From Symbiodinium natans (Eukaryota > Sar > Dinophyceae > Suessiales > Symbiodiniaceae), in the NCBI GenBank assembly GCA_905221605.1, contig CAJNDS010002784.1:1-64000 (forward strand): a stretch of 64,000 bases of DNA, given 5' to 3'. This document shows positions 1-13,459 of this stretch, piece after piece (within the stretch, counting starts at the first letter, position 1; each line of letters starts with the position of its first letter). Below the pieces are notes generated by a model. The model did no database searches and was not told the origin of the DNA. It was given only the letters and a program-made list of their open reading frames with translations. The position numbers and the translations under genes are program-made.

Positions 1-2700
1 CCCGGGTCTTGGTGGCTCTTTCTGGCCCACTCTTATCCGTTCCAAATCGTACCCCTTATCCGTGTCAAATCGTACCGCCGGGTCTTGGTGTCTTTTTCTG
101 GCCCTCTCTTATCTGTAACAAGGTTCTTTCTGGTCTAGTCTTTTCCGTATCAAATCGTTCTGCCGGGTCTTAGTGGCTCTTTCTATTCCATTCTTATCCG
201 TAACAAATCGCTCCCCCTGGTCTTGGTCTTAGAGACTCCTTCTTGCCTACCCTTATCCGTCCCCTCGTAATCTTAGTGACTCCACTCTTGTACGTGGCAA
301 GTCCTGTTCCCGGATCTTGGTGGTTCTGGCCGACTCTTATCTGAATCAATGATCTTTCTGGTCCATTCTTATCCCTCTTATTCGTAATAAATCGCGCCCC
401 TAGGTCTTAGTGGGTCTTTCTAGCCCACTCTTTTCTCTTATCTAGAACAAGCCGTACCCCCGAATCTTGGTGGCTCTTTCTGGACCACTCTTATACGCAA
501 TAAATCATACTCCCTGGTCTTGGTGGCTCTTCCCACTTTTATCCATAACAAATCGTATTTCCGGGTCTTGGAATATTTTTCTGGCCCACCCTTATCCCCA
601 ACAAATGGTTCCCTCGGATCTTGGTGGCTCTTTCTGGCCCACGCTTATGTGTAGTATATCGTGCCCCCGGGTCTTGGGGGCTCTTTCTGGTCCACTCTTA
701 TCCATAATAAATCGTCCTCTTGGCTTTTTGTGGTTCATTCTGACCTACTCTTATACGTAATAAATCGTATCCCCGGGTCTTGGCGGCTCTTTCTGTATCA
801 AATCGTATTCCCGGGTCCTAGTGGCTCGTTCTAATATAACAAATCGTACTTCCGCGTCTTGGTAGATTTTTCTGACTCACTCTTATCCATAATAAATCGC
901 CCTGTAATAAATCGTACCCCCGGGTCTTCTCTTATCCGTAACAAATCGCACCTGGGGGTCTTGGTGACTCTTTCTGGCCCATTCTTATCCATAATGTAGC
1001 GTCCATTTAATTGTTCTTTCTGGCATAGTCTTATCCATAATAAATCGGGCTCCCGGGTCTTGGCGGTTCTTTCTAGCCCACTCTTATATATATTAAAGAT
1101 CTTTCTGGCCCTCTCCTATTCGTAGCAAATCGTACCCCGGGTCTTGATGGTTCTTTCTAGTCCACGCTCATCCATAACAAATCGTATCCCCGGGTCTTGA
1201 TGGCTCTTTCTGGTCCACATTTCCATAACAAATCGAATCCCCGGGTCTTGATGATTCTTTCTGACCCATTCTTATCTGTAACAAATCATGCCTCCGGGTC
1301 TCGGGGGCTCTTTCTGCCCCCCCCCCCTATCCATAATAAATCGTACCCCCGGGTCTTGATGACTCTTTCTGACCCATTCTTATCCGTATCAAGGGTCTTA
1401 CAAATCGCACCCCCGGGTCTTGGCGGCTGTTTCTAGCCCGTAACAAATCGTTCCCCCGGATCTTGATGGCTCTTTCTGGCCCATTCTTATCCGTACCAAA
1501 TCCTGCCCCTTGGTCTCGGTGGCTCCTCCTGGCCGATTGCTATCCATAACAAATCGTACCCCCAGATCTTGCAGGCTCTTTCTGATCCACTCTTATCCAT
1601 AACAAGGCTTTTCTGGCCCATTCTTATCCATAATAAATCGCACCCCCTGATCTTAGTGGCCCTTTCTGGCGCACTCTTATCCGTCACAAATCGTATTCCC
1701 GGGTCTTGGTGGATCTTTCTGGTCCATTCTTATCCATCATAAATCGTACCTCCGGGTCTTGGTCTTGGCGGCTCTTCTGATCCATTCCTATTCATAACAA
1801 GATTGTTTCTGGTCCATTCTTATTCGTAACAAATCGTATTCCCGAATCTTGGTGGCTCTTTCTGGCCCATATTTATCCATAACAAATCGATCTTGGTGGT
1901 TTTTCTGACCCACTTTGATCCATAATAAATCGCATTCCCGGGTCTTGGTGATTTTTTCTGATCCACTCCTATCCATAATAAATCATATTCTCAGGTCTTG
2001 AAGGCTCTTTCTGATGCAATCCTCTCTATACCAAATCGTATTCCCGGGTCTTGGTAATTCTTTCTGATACAACCCTCTCTATAACAAATCGTATTCCCGG
2101 ATCTTGTTGGGTCTTTCTGGTCAGTTCTTATCCATAATATTCCGCCCTCCCGCATCTTCGTGACTCTTTCTGGCGCAATCTTGTCTACAACAAATTATAC
2201 TCCCGGGTCTTGGTGACTCTTTCTGATCCATTCTTATCCCTAAAAAATCGTATTCATGCATCCTTATCGATATTTCTGGCCCATTCTCATCCATAATAAA
2301 TCGTATTCCGGAGTCTTAGTATTCTGACCTCCACTTATTCGTAATAAATAAAATTCCGGGTCTTGGGGCTCTTTCTGGTCCATTGGTCCATTCTTATTAT
2401 CCGTAATAAATCATATTCACGGATCTTGGAGGCTCGTTCTGGATCATTCTGAAATATATCGTATTCTCGGAACTTGGAGGCTCTTTCTTGAGACCGCGCA
2501 CTAACAATTCTTTCTGACCCACTCTTATCCATAATAAAATTCTTCACGATTCGTTACGAATAAGAACTAGCCAGAAAGAGTTGTCAAGACTCCGGAATAC
2601 GATTTATTATAAATACGATTGGATTAGAAAGAATCATCAAGATCCGAAAATACGATCTATTATGGGTTCTTTCTATTCCATTCTTATCCGACCGAAAATA
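1..2700. repeat. Degenerate ~54-bp tandem satellite
   Basis: A loosely conserved unit of about 54 bp recurs through the whole stretch. Its core reads roughly TCTTGGTGGCTCTTTCTGG, then CCCATTCTTATCC, then ATAACAAATCGTACCCCCGG. Copies differ by many substitutions, indels and part-unit deletions, so this is an old, non-homogenised array. Short open frames across it are by-products of the repeat. The left end is cut by the window, so the array may be larger. Around 2,540-2,665 the unit appears in the opposite orientation. Confidence 0.9.
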
Positions 2701-2799
2701 ATATTAATTTGGGATTCAATCGATATTCCTCACCAATATCAAATATTAATGAACCAAATTATGAAAAGATATGGATATTATTCTAAATTCTTATGCCAA

Positions 2800-3880
2800 G
2801 CCTAAGGCCATAAGGTTACCTTGCGTCTCGCCCTTGCCCCGCCTTGCGCCGTGCTGGTGTTTGGCCATGCCGGCAAACATGCCAACTACAAAGCGTGGTA
2901 CCAATAAGGTTTCTGGGGTTTATTGGAGCGTTTGGAATAAACGATTCTAGAGTTTTTCAAACAGATGACCTGATTTTAGAGTCTGGGGTTCTTAGCCCTT
3001 ATATTCGCCCTTGCGTCCCCTTACGCCATATTGATTTTTGGCGTCATAGTTATACGAAGGTCCCATACGTGCTGACGGCCCAATTAAGCACGAAGAAGCG
3101 GGGATTTAGAATAATGTCCATATCATAGAATATATAATATTGGGCAAAATCGTATTAAATATTTAATTAGAAATAATTCGAATCCATCCATCAATTCAAA
3201 CTCCGATTAATTATCAATTCTCGATCGATCCCATTCATTAAGCTAATATAAGAAATCATTATAGATAAATATAATTATTTCCTTAAATAAATTCTTTTAA
3301 TCGAAATTTTAATTAGGGAAGATCCCAAAATGATAATAATAATGAATATATATATATATATATCATTTCAATCGGTATCAAACCCAAGATAAATTAATCA
3401 TAAATATACGAAATCAATACCCTCAGAGATAATATATAGAAAGAATAATTAGAATATATAAGAAATATCAATTCTCGAATCAATTAATCCAAACTAGAGG
3501 GGACCCGTCGATTCCATCGACGGCATATACGTCTGCCAATCTCTAAAAGAAGCTAAGGAATATCGAGAAAAAACGCGGACGGAAAATACGGACCAAAGAT
3601 CAGAGTAAATAGAGAAGAATTAAACCTCACATCCTAAAATATATAAGAATGACTCCCAGATAATTGGTGGCAAGACTTTGACGGATTTTGTCAACGATAA
3701 GGGAGGACTCGTAAAATTATCTAGAAATCAAGACGTCATGGCAGCCGTACCAATCCGAGACATATATCTAAGAGCGGGATTTGTAATGTTAGAGAAACTC
3801 GAACGGACCTGAAAAGCGTGAAAGGGCGGACTAGTACTACAATAATACCATATTTTAATCGAGAAGTAAAAGTAAGCGAA
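2800..3880. other. AT-rich stretch without a recognisable gene
   Basis: From about 3,120 the sequence becomes very AT-rich, with a TATATATATA run near 3,349 and many AATATA and ATTAAT words. No exon, RNA gene or clear repeat unit is visible. It separates the 54-bp satellite from the 34-bp array and may be a spacer between them. Confidence 0.6.
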
Positions 3881-3884
3881 TCTA

Positions 3885-5590
3885 AAATTAATCAAATAGA
3901 TAATACCATGACAACCCAAAACCACCAAAGCGGACCAACACCATAATAACCCAAAACCGACCAAGCAAACAACACCGTGACAACCCAAAACCGCCCAAGC
4001 AAACAACACCGTGACAACGAACATCCGACCAAACAAACAACACCATGACAACCCAAAACAAACAGACAACACCATGACGGCCCAAAACCGACCAAACAGA
4101 CAACACCATGACAACCCATCACCCATACAGACTAAGCGGACAACACCATGACAACCCAAAATCGCCCAAGCCGACAACACCGTGACAACCCAGGCGGACC
4201 AAGCGGACAACACTATGACAACCCAAAACCGACCAAACAGACAACACCATGACAACCCAAAACGACCAAGCGGACAACACGATGACAACCCAAAACTGAC
4301 CAAACAAACAACGCCATGACAACCCAAAACCACCCAAGCGGACCAAGCGGACAACACTGTAACAACCCAAAACCGACCAAGCGGACAATACCGTGACAAC
4401 CCAAAACCACCCAAGCGGACCAAGCGGACAACACTATGACAGCCCAAAACCGACCAAGCGGACAACACCATGACAACCCAAAATCGCCCAAGCGGACCAA
4501 GCGGACAACACCGTGACAACCCAAAACCGACCAAGCAGACAACACCATGAGAGCCCAAAACCGCCCAAGCGGACAACACCATGACAGCCCAAAACCGACC
4601 AAGCAGATAATTTCGTGACAACCCAAAACCACCCAAGCGGACAACACTATGACACCCCAAAATCGACGAAGCGGACAACACTGTGACAACCCAAAACCAC
4701 CCAAGCGGACCAAGCGGACAACACTATGACAGCCCAACACCAACCAAGCGGACAACACCGTGACAGCCCAAAACCACCCAAGCGGATCAGGCGAACAAAT
4801 TGTGCTAGCCCAAAACCGACCAAGCAGACAATACCGTGACAGCCCGAAACCGCCTAAGCGGACCAAGCGGACAACACCGTGACAACCAAAAAACGACCAA
4901 GCGGACAGCACCGTGACAACCCAAAACCGACCAAGCGGACAACACCGTGACAGCCCAAAACCGACCAAGCGGACAACACCGTGACAGCCCAAAACCGCCC
5001 AAGCGGACAACACCGTGACAGCCGAAAACCGACCAAGCGGACAGCAACGTGACAGCCCAAAACCACCCAAGCGGACCAAGCGGACAACACCGTGACAGCC
5101 CAAAACCGACCAAGCGGACAGCACTGTGACAGCCCAAAACCGCCCAAGCGGACAACACTGTGACAGCCCAAAACCGCCCAAGCGGACAACACCGCGACAG
5201 CCCAAAACCGCCAAAGCGGACAACACCGTGACAGCCCAAAACCGACCAAGCGGACAACACCGTGACAGCCCAAAACCGCCCAAGCGGACAACACCATGTG
5301 ACAGCCGAGAACCGACCAAGCGGACAGCACCGTGACAGCCCAAAACCGCCCAAGCGGACAACACCGTGACAGCCCAAAACCGACCAAGCGGACAACACCG
5401 TGACAGCCCAAAACCGCCCAAGCGGACAACACCGTGACAGCCAAAAACCGACCAAGCGGACAGCACCGTCCAAGCGGACCAAGCGGACAACGCCGTGACA
5501 GCCCAAAACCGACCAAGCGGACAACACCGTGACAGCCCAAAACCACCCAAGCGGACCAAGCGGACAAGCCGTGACAGCCCAAGGAAAGCC
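3885..5590. repeat. 34-bp tandem array (ACCGTGACAGCCCAAAACC unit)
   Basis: About 45-50 copies of a 34-bp unit containing GTGACAGCCCAAAACCG and CCAAGCGGACAAC. Some copies carry an extra 9 bp because CAAGCGGAC is doubled. Copies are most alike between about 4,800 and 5,580 and diverge leftwards, where CAACC replaces CAGCC and ATG replaces GTG. Because 34 is not a multiple of 3 and the unit lacks stops on the minus strand, all minus frames stay open for hundreds of codons (486 codons at 4,213-5,673). They encode Trp/Cys/Leu-rich low-complexity peptide. I read this as satellite DNA, not a gene. Confidence 0.92.
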
Positions 5591-5599
5591 CAAACCTCA

Positions 5600-5705
5600 A
5601 TCCGGACAATTCCTAAAATTCCGGGAATTTTCAGCTCCGGGGAATTCCCAAAATTCCCGGGATTTTTAGACAAAAAGCGTTAAAATTCCCGGAATTTTCA
5701 GGATC
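5600..5705. repeat. Inverted-repeat cluster of AATTCCCGGAATTTT words
   Basis: Immediately right of the 34-bp array, near-palindromic words such as AATTCCGGGAATTTTCAG, GGGGAATTCCC and AATTCCCGGGATTTTT recur in alternating orientation within about 100 bp. They could form several alternative hairpins. No function can be assigned. Confidence 0.6.
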
Positions 5706-7600
5706 CCCCTGCAAGGCCCTCACAAGCAACCAAATGGACCGGAAGAGGAGGCGGGGCATCCGACAGGGCGGCCGCAGAGCGAAAATAGGGGTCGAGCCCT
5801 TAGCCTTTTATGGGGATATACCGCGAGCGCCCAATCCCCAGAAAAAAAATCCTCCCAAAACAGAAGATATAATAGACTTCTTTGCAAGATGTATCTCTCC
5901 CGATGTTAATTGGCATTTTGGGGAATAGAAGATTCTCACATCATTACTTCATCATCTTTCATTAAGAATCTCTCCCCTTGAGGAATTTCGAAGTTTCAAT
6001 CCTATATACCCATAAATAATTCCCATAAAAAAATTTTCCAAAAATCAATTTATTTTCTTTTGAGAATGGGATTCCCTTACAATAAGTACCCCGATTAATT
6101 TCGAACCCCCTTCACATGTATTTGATTCGCACACAAGAACCTAGGCAATACGTACCTCATACTACATATGTCTGCCACTGAGTGATGGAATGGCCCTGAG
6201 CCCTAGACTCGCAGAAAGCCTCCTGACATGCTGGCTATGAAAATACATTCTATTGAAGTGGCCTAACCCGTAGCCTTTTATGGAGATACGATGAGGCTTT
6301 GGGAAACGCTTATTTGATCTCTCTCGGGGCTTGTGATCGCCCCGTTCGATCCTATTGTTCTTGGTTTTCGGCCTGACAAACAATCATTTTCGTGATCCAT
6401 TGTGTTGAGCCCTTTTCCTGGAGCGTACGAGCAAGTTGTGTCTCTATTGAAGCCGGGCGACGTCGCTGCGGATTTCATGAATTCGTTGGCATGCGTTTGG
6501 TTCTGTACAAATGCAGCAAGCTTGCAGCAACTTCCAAAACGGTCTGCTCACCACAAGGGCCGAAAACCGAAGTACCTGGCAAGCAGACAAGTTGGGTCTT
6601 TGACGCCACGGTGAGTTGCAGCCCACTCAATCAACGTGGTTTGAGCTGCAAGAATCGCACTAGCATGATATCGGGGCACCATACCTTCACGTGGCGCACA
6701 ACCTCAGCTTTGGACTTAAGGCCACTACTGGCTCGAGTATGTCGTGGTGTTACGGAACATCAAAGCATAGTCTTCTGGGCGAATCCTGATCACGTGCACA
6801 AGAGGAATGCCTTGTGTAAAGTATCTCTGGAGCTGTATCTATGCCGCTTGGAATATGTTGTTGCCCAAGGCGTAGTGGAATGCTCAAGGCACCACGCTCA
6901 ATCAAATTTCTTTAATCAACCCGGTATTCATCTTGTAACCACCTTTCAGCAGTTTCCGATCCTGCCATCCAGAAGCGTTGGTTGCTTGTGCATCCCGCGG
7001 AGTAGTGCCCACCCTCACATAGAACCCCGTGGAGAATCCTAGTATCCCTGGTATCCCTTGGGTGCCTCCAGAATGCCCACAGAGAATCCCGAAGAGAATT
7101 CCAAGAGTGTTGCTGTTTTCGTAGTGACCACTACAGAATGTTGGTGATCTCACCAACATGAGGTAGGCGATAACTCGCCACCCAACCCAACTCAACCTAC
7201 CATACTGAGAAGCTGACAGGATCGTGGATCACGTAGCAGAAGTTCAGGAGACTTTCCTCTGCAATACTCCGCTACCCTTGGTCAATAATGCCCACATCCG
7301 ACGGAGATGGAAGACTCTTACGTGCCTTTGGGTACAGGAAGCCGCCGTCTCCAAGAGAGGAAATGGAGCCGATGGTCGAGAGCACCTCTCAAGACACGAG
7401 AAGGTATAGGGTGGCGTCTGATGGAGTAGGCCCTATGGTTTGCACAAGATCCCACAGATGCTGGTAAGGCTGCGAAAGACAGCAGAAAGTCGCTCCACCT
7501 CGACATCACCAGTGTCACTGCGGCGGACAGACAGCAAATCCTGGAGCATGGAAGAACATGAACATGAACTGGGCGTTTGCAAGCAGTCTGTCTGGGTGAC
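5706..7600. other. No gene recognised
   Basis: Mixed-composition DNA. Open frames here lack recognisable motifs and overlap on both strands. A short word pair, TAGCCTTTTATGG followed by GATA, occurs near 5,800 and again near 6,271. No RNA gene is seen. Confidence 0.4.
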
Positions 7601-8095
7601 CCCTTGGCTTGCTTCCACGTAGCCCCTCTTCAAACAGTGTCTAGTCTAGAGTTCGACAGGGTGTGACAGCCAACTGCCTTCCTGAACTATTTCTGGAGAT
7701 GGTCTCTTGGTGTTGTCTTGGAACTTTGGGGTCTTGAAGAGGAGTGTCTTGGGGTGTTCTGGGGCGACTTGCGGCAGGTGGGCCCCAGACTTCTCCACAA
7801 ACTTTTCAGCGATAGGGCCGGAGGCACACAAAGCTGTTTCAGCGGACAGCGCTGTGTGGTCAAACGATCTGCGAGGCAGGCCACCCGAACACTACGATCG
7901 TCGAAGCTTTTGTTGGGAACAGGCAAGGCCAAGAGCTGAATGCGTTGCGCTTGCCTCCAGCATGTCATGAAGGTCTGTCCCGGTGCACGACTGTCCTTGT
8001 ACACAGCTTTGGTTGCCGTGAAGTAGTCCTCGCACGTGAAACGGGAAGCTTGGAGCTACACGCCGAACATGATCCTGGCTCTAGCTACACTTCTC

Positions 8096-9010
8096 TCAGC
8101 GACGCAAATCGCAAAGGTGCTGATATTCAATGGCAAGGGAGCTGGGGGTATCGGATCCACCGCTTTCGCAGTTGTCCTCCACGTGATCTTCATACCTGAC
8201 ATTCATCGAAGCTGGGATGCGTTGAAGTGCGCTGTGGTGGGCTTTCACTTGCCCATCCCACATGACTCCCAAATGGAAATGGTAAGATTCAGACTGGTTG
8301 GAGGCACCGCCAAATATCAGGTGCTGAAAAATTCGAAGAAGGAACCTGGATGCAAGCAACATGGTGACAGCCCTTTCGGCGACAGCTTCAAGAACCCTTT
8401 CGGATGGCTGAAGCCAAGCTGAAGGCTCTCTTCTGTCTTGCTCAGAGAATGTGTCATAAAGCTCACTCTCATCCATCAAGATCGCCTGCGCGAGAAGCTC
8501 GGCTGGGACTGTTGCTGCTGCCGCATGACCCCGGTACATCGCATGCCAAAGCTGAGTCTGTAATCAAGCCCTCGGTCTGCTGCAACCATCTGCTCAAAAA
8601 ACATATGGTGCTGCTCCACTCCCCTTCTGCAAGGTGCTGGGCCTCTCTGATGAGGTTCACCTGGTGCTTAGTGCTCGGCAATGTTCTTTCACTCAAGCAG
8701 GCTGGGGATGCTCTTGGAAGAGGTGCACGAAGCTTCAAGGAGCACATGAGGCATCCAGACTTACTCGTGGCAGAGGCGACACATAGATCAAATCAAGCAC
8801 CCGGCTCTTGACATGTCTCGCCCTCGCCCGCTTGAAAAAGTCTCGGATCCCGGCAAGGGGCACACCCTCCCAGTCCTCTTCCAAACGACCACGAATATGG
8901 CCTTCCCAGCCACATGACTCCATGTTTCGGTCTTCATTGACAAGTGAGATAGAGGTCCTGCCTGAGCTGCTAATGCATCCCGCTTCCTCCAGCTTGTTGA
9001 AGAAAGACAT
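8096..9010 (-). CDS. Exon cluster of an unrecognised gene
   Basis: Several minus-strand blocks read like protein. The first, about 8,810-9,010, opens with MSFFNKLEEAG and contains a charged stretch with FFKRARARHVKSR. A second near 8,645-8,690 has HQVNLIREAQHLAEG. A third near 8,550-8,620 has FFEQMVAADRGLDYRLSFG. A fourth at about 8,130-8,440 has RVLEAVAERAVTMLLASR and later FHLGVMWDGQVKAH. They lie in transcription order and in different frames, as expected of spliced exons; one follows an acceptor-like CACCTTGCAG. I do not recognise the family and exon limits are approximate. Some blocks could be chance open frames. Confidence 0.4.
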
Positions 9011-9299
9011 GCTGACAACCTACAAGGTGCAAGGCTTGGATCTGGCCTCAGCATGCCAACATGCTTCAGCTCTGGCTCGGGTAGCCGCTAGAGAAAAGCA
9101 AAGACGCAAAGCCTTTGTACTCATCGGCTGCCATCTGACTGACACCTTCGGCGGACTCAGCCTGATAGCGTCAGCTGTCAAGGTGCTCGGAAGTAGCTAC
9201 CGCCAGCAACGATAAGCAAGCACTAAATGTCCGACTTCTCGCTGTCAGTTCTAAGAACAGGCCGACAACGAGGATGGTGTGCCATGAAAAAATGAAGCT

Positions 9300-12200
9300 G
9301 AGTTCTCTGCACGCGGATGCCAGTTTGTGAATGCAGAACGGAGAGCACCTCCCTGCGACAGGATCGCAAGTGCACAAGGTGACGATCCTTTTCTACACTG
9401 ATCTCGAGATCCCGAAACAGGGTCTTGCACAACTTTGGACTACTTCGTGCATGTGCCAGGACTACCTTTCAGCACTGCAACAATTCCTTGACTCAGTTTG
9501 TGTGCTTCTCAACACCCCGGATTTCAAAACAAGGGTGTAAGGTCTTGCTTTCGACTAAGATTCACGAGCGGCGAGCGGCGTATGCTGCTTCCACCACGGG
9601 CCTGTCTTTGAAGAAGGCATCCAACATGTCCTGAAACGTCTCGCTTGTGACCTCACGCGGCACCAGCGGGCTTCCATTATCTTCATTCTGTGTATTCGAG
9701 TGGATATGTGCACGACTCGCCAACGTGAGCTAGAGAAATGCATACTAAGTATAGTGGAGATTATAAGCCATTTTTGGTGTACTATCCCTTAGGAGAGCTG
9801 TACTTCAGTAGAAACAGAGTTCATTAGTAGGCAGGACAGACTCATCGATTTCTGGAAGTGGAAAGTAAGGCGTGCCGGGGTACTAACATGGGGGTGCCCT
9901 AGTAGAGTGAAGACGTCATCGTGAGTAGTACTTACCTGTGAGCCCTACTGGGTCAGCTGGCCTTCTGCTCCACTCGGAAGGTGCACATCGCCTTACACAT
10001 TCACGGAAAAGGAAGTCGGAAAAGGCCTCAAGCAGAACATCCAGGACTGCCTGTGACTTGCGCCAAGCTCACAGCCATGTCAGGTCCGAAGCCCCACTTG
10101 TCAAAGAAGGGCTGTATCTCCGGCGAGCCGAAGGAGCTAAACCTGGCAAGCATTACTGATGGATTTCTTCGATGCGAGAGAATAGAATTGCACCCCCCCC
10201 CCCCGTGGCTTGAAATCCTGCCACCTCGCATCGGGAAGATGATGGAACGTGTAGCTCCTGCCTGTTGGCTCCTTGCACTGAGAACTCTGGAGCTTCGGGG
10301 TGCTTTGCAGACAATGTGCATATGTCGACGAGCAACCAGAACACTTGCCGTGATTAGTTGGGCAGGCGATACACCCTGTTTTGACAGTATCTTCGGCAAT
10401 CATGCCTCGTTTGCCATTTACCTTGTCCAACATCTCACCACTATGATGCCCCTGGCAGTGTCCTCATCCAGCTCCTCTATGAGCATTGGCATGGCTGCAA
10501 GATTCTTGGGCTCGCGTGATTGAATTCAGGTGTGTAGGAGTCTGAAGGCTTTGTGGCTCCTCAAAGTCCAATCTAGAGCTTTCCTCCTTACTCGATATTC
10601 TCTGCACTACGCTTCTTTTGGATAATGTTAAAGCTGTTCATTGTGGATGCAGTCTCGGGTGTGCAAGGTGCTTTCTCGTCTCGACATGTTTGGCTACAGC
10701 GTGTCCATGGTGGCAACAAATTGTGTCACTTCTGAAACGGCAGCTGGCCACACAAAGCGCTCAGGGCTTACGATCGTAGCCCAGGTTGGCCATGCAGATG
10801 TTCATTTTGGGGCTTTGGGATTCAGCTCACAGGCCACAAGTCTTTTCATTTTGATCGAGCAGCCAATGCGTGGGGCGATCAAGATGTCGCGCCTGATCTC
10901 GGAGCCAGTGTGGGGCATGAAAACCGAGTAAAATGCTGTGGCTTTGTGGCTGCAGCTTCCAGCCATGCCGAGGAGTCTGAGCCGCCTCAGGTAAAAGTAA
11001 AAACAGCTCTGCTTTCGCTTTCTCTCTTTCTACGTTCACCCCAGCATGCCTCTATGACTCCCAAGCAACAAAGCAGCGTCCCACAACCCAACGTGGAAGA
11101 AATTGTATTTCTGTGTCTGTGTGTGTATGTGTGTAAGTTGCATGGGACACGCCACCAATCATGGCATCAGTTGCAAGCTTGGCTTAGCCAAGAAAACACC
11201 ATGCAGCAGAAAGCTCGAATCAACCGGTTCAAGTCGCACTCTTAACCTCTTCCACGGGCTTTCTCGAATATATTACAGATATATATATATATATATATAT
11301 TTATTTATTTATATTTAAATTTATTTTTATATTTATTTATACTTATTTATTTATTAATTTTGTTTAGATACGTTTCACTCGCGAGCTTTCGAATCACGCA
11401 GAAGGGCACACGCGGCACTCACGTGCAGCGTGCCCCGACACGAAAAAAACTGCGAGCCCGGCTGATACGCTGCGTTGATGTCTGCTGTTCGAGTCTCTAG
11501 AATATAACATTGCTTGCTGGTCTTGCAAGTGAACAGAGTCTTGGTCAATACCAACTACGGGACCTTCAACGAACATCTTGACCAAGCTACATCCCTTCTC
11601 ATGAGCACATTCATGGTCGTTTGACAGCTTTGCAGATCAACCCGCTCAGGCACGTCTCCTTCGAGAGACTTAAAGCAAAGGAGGAAGCATTTAACCCACA
11701 GGTACTCATGATGACTGGTGCACTGTCGCTCTCACAGGCGTGTGCTTCCTCTGATTTTTGCAGTGTGAAACGGCGTGCTGACCCCCATTTGAGCTATGGC
11801 TCAAGCCTTGGCACAAGAAGCATAGGTTAGCATTAAAACGCCACAGCCCTGTATCGATGTACGCATCGATGTACAACCATTCCTAGCAAAGCCACCGACT
11901 GCAGCACCGAATCGCTGCATGCACATTTGCGAGTCTGCACAAATCCGACAATGATTCCTAAACCATGCACGCACGCATGCAAGGTGCTGACCATTGTTGG
12001 GCAATTTGCTTCAACCCCCCCTGCGAACTTGGGACAATGCGAGGAGCCAAGATTGACCAACATGGATTATTTCTTTGTCCGGCCTTTGGACGGACTTTTG
12101 CTGAATGAAGCGTCCCTGCTCAGAATTGCTTCTTGGCGCATGAGGATCTCCTGCCACAGAAACAGCCAATGCTGGCTGGGGCAGAACTTTTCCTCTAGGT

Positions 12201-13440
12201 GCAGACTTTGAAACAGCCTCTCTTACATACCTTTTCTTGGAGCAGGGGGCCTTTCGTGAGCTAATCGCAAACAGTGCAGGGACTCCTCCTGGGACTGCTC
12301 ATCGAGGCAGTTGCTTCGCTGCCTTGGCGCCAATGAGATACGACAAATCAAGGCGGGCTTAAGGTCTGAAGAATATAAGAATATAAGAATATAAGAATAT
12401 AAGAATATAAGAATATAAGAATATAAGAATATAAGAATATAAGAATATAAGAATATAAGAATACAAGAATATAAGGAATATAAAAGTACAATATCATAAG
12501 AGTATCAGAATGTAAGAACATATGAATATACTAATGTAGTCATATATGAAGCTCCGAGACACAGAACTGTGGGTGCGGTGTCCTTCTGAGCTTGTAGTGA
12601 AGTGCCAAGCTCTCAGGGCTTCCAATCTCTCTCAGCTGAGCGATGCGCACGTCCGGTGAATACGACGCATAGAACGCTTCCAGAACACCTGCCCATTCAA
12701 CATGCCGTTCCGAACACAAGGCAAACATACTCACCTAGTTTCGACAATGACATGCCGTTCCGAACACAAGGCAAACATACTTTCGACAATGACAACGGCA
12801 AGTGCCTCCAGAGGAATCCTCCATCATCGTGGATGTTGGAAAATATTTAATGTACCACCTTGGAGCAGCATCTGATTGACCTCTTGAATCAAGACCCAAC
12901 CATGCAGACAGCTTCCACTCACAAGCTCCGGAGGTTGCTGACTTTGCCGATCAGGCTTTTGGCAGAGGCGGCCGCTCATGTCTTCAACATGCGGGGAAAG
13001 CAAACTGTAGGAGGCAAAAGGCCTCTTCTCTAAAAAAAGCTGGTGACTGACCATTCCTTGAACTTCTGGCAATGCTTGGAACGGCTTGCACCTTTTTTCG
13101 GCGTGGATAATACTGACACAAGACCTACATCTGCAGTGGTCACGCGAGCGATGCACCACAAATGCAACTGCTTTTGATTCTGAGTGTCGTTCAGTGCCCT
13201 CTCGACAAACATTGTCAAGGAAATGTATCCAAATACCCCAAACCGCAATATACCGCAATTGTACTAAGGGGCGCTGGGTCTCAGGGGCTGCGAATCTATT
13301 TCGTACTGTCCTGCCAACACTCCACCCTCCCGGAAGTCCTGCAAGAGACTGGCGCTCATGAACTGCGATGTTGTATGCAACAGTGCAAAAAATGGAAATG
13401 CCTGGTTGCAGCATTCTGGAGCAGGTTTGTTGGGTTGGAG
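9300..13440. other. Mostly unassigned, with two simple repeats
   Basis: No exon could be supported here with family motifs. The stretch has a C-run near 10,192, an AT-rich tract at 11,279-11,365 dominated by ATATAT and TTTATTTA, and an 8-bp repeat at 12,370-12,486. A minus-strand frame of 220 codons at 12,824-13,486 shares its first residues with the EF-hand exon described separately, but the rest looks like read-through into an intron. Confidence 0.4.
12370..12486. repeat. (GAATATAA)n 8-bp microsatellite
   Basis: About 13-14 nearly perfect copies of GAATATAA, decaying on the right into AAGAATAC, AATATAAAAG and related words up to about 12,535. Confidence 0.95.
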
Positions 13441-13459
13441 GCAACCTCATCTCAGGTAC

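Noticed and set aside
4213-5673. Open frames of up to 486 codons on the minus strand
   Set aside because: They run through the 34-bp array in all frames at once and encode the same Trp/Cys/Leu-rich low-complexity peptide; this follows from a stop-free repeat unit.
6255-6285. CCCGTAGCCTTTTATGG as a spliced-leader copy
   Set aside because: Eight matching bases followed by mismatches. A related word near 5,800 lacks the match, so a local repeat is more likely.
9750-9780. AAGCCATTTTTGG as a spliced-leader copy
   Set aside because: Only part of the leader matches, and no donor GT or small-RNA context follows.
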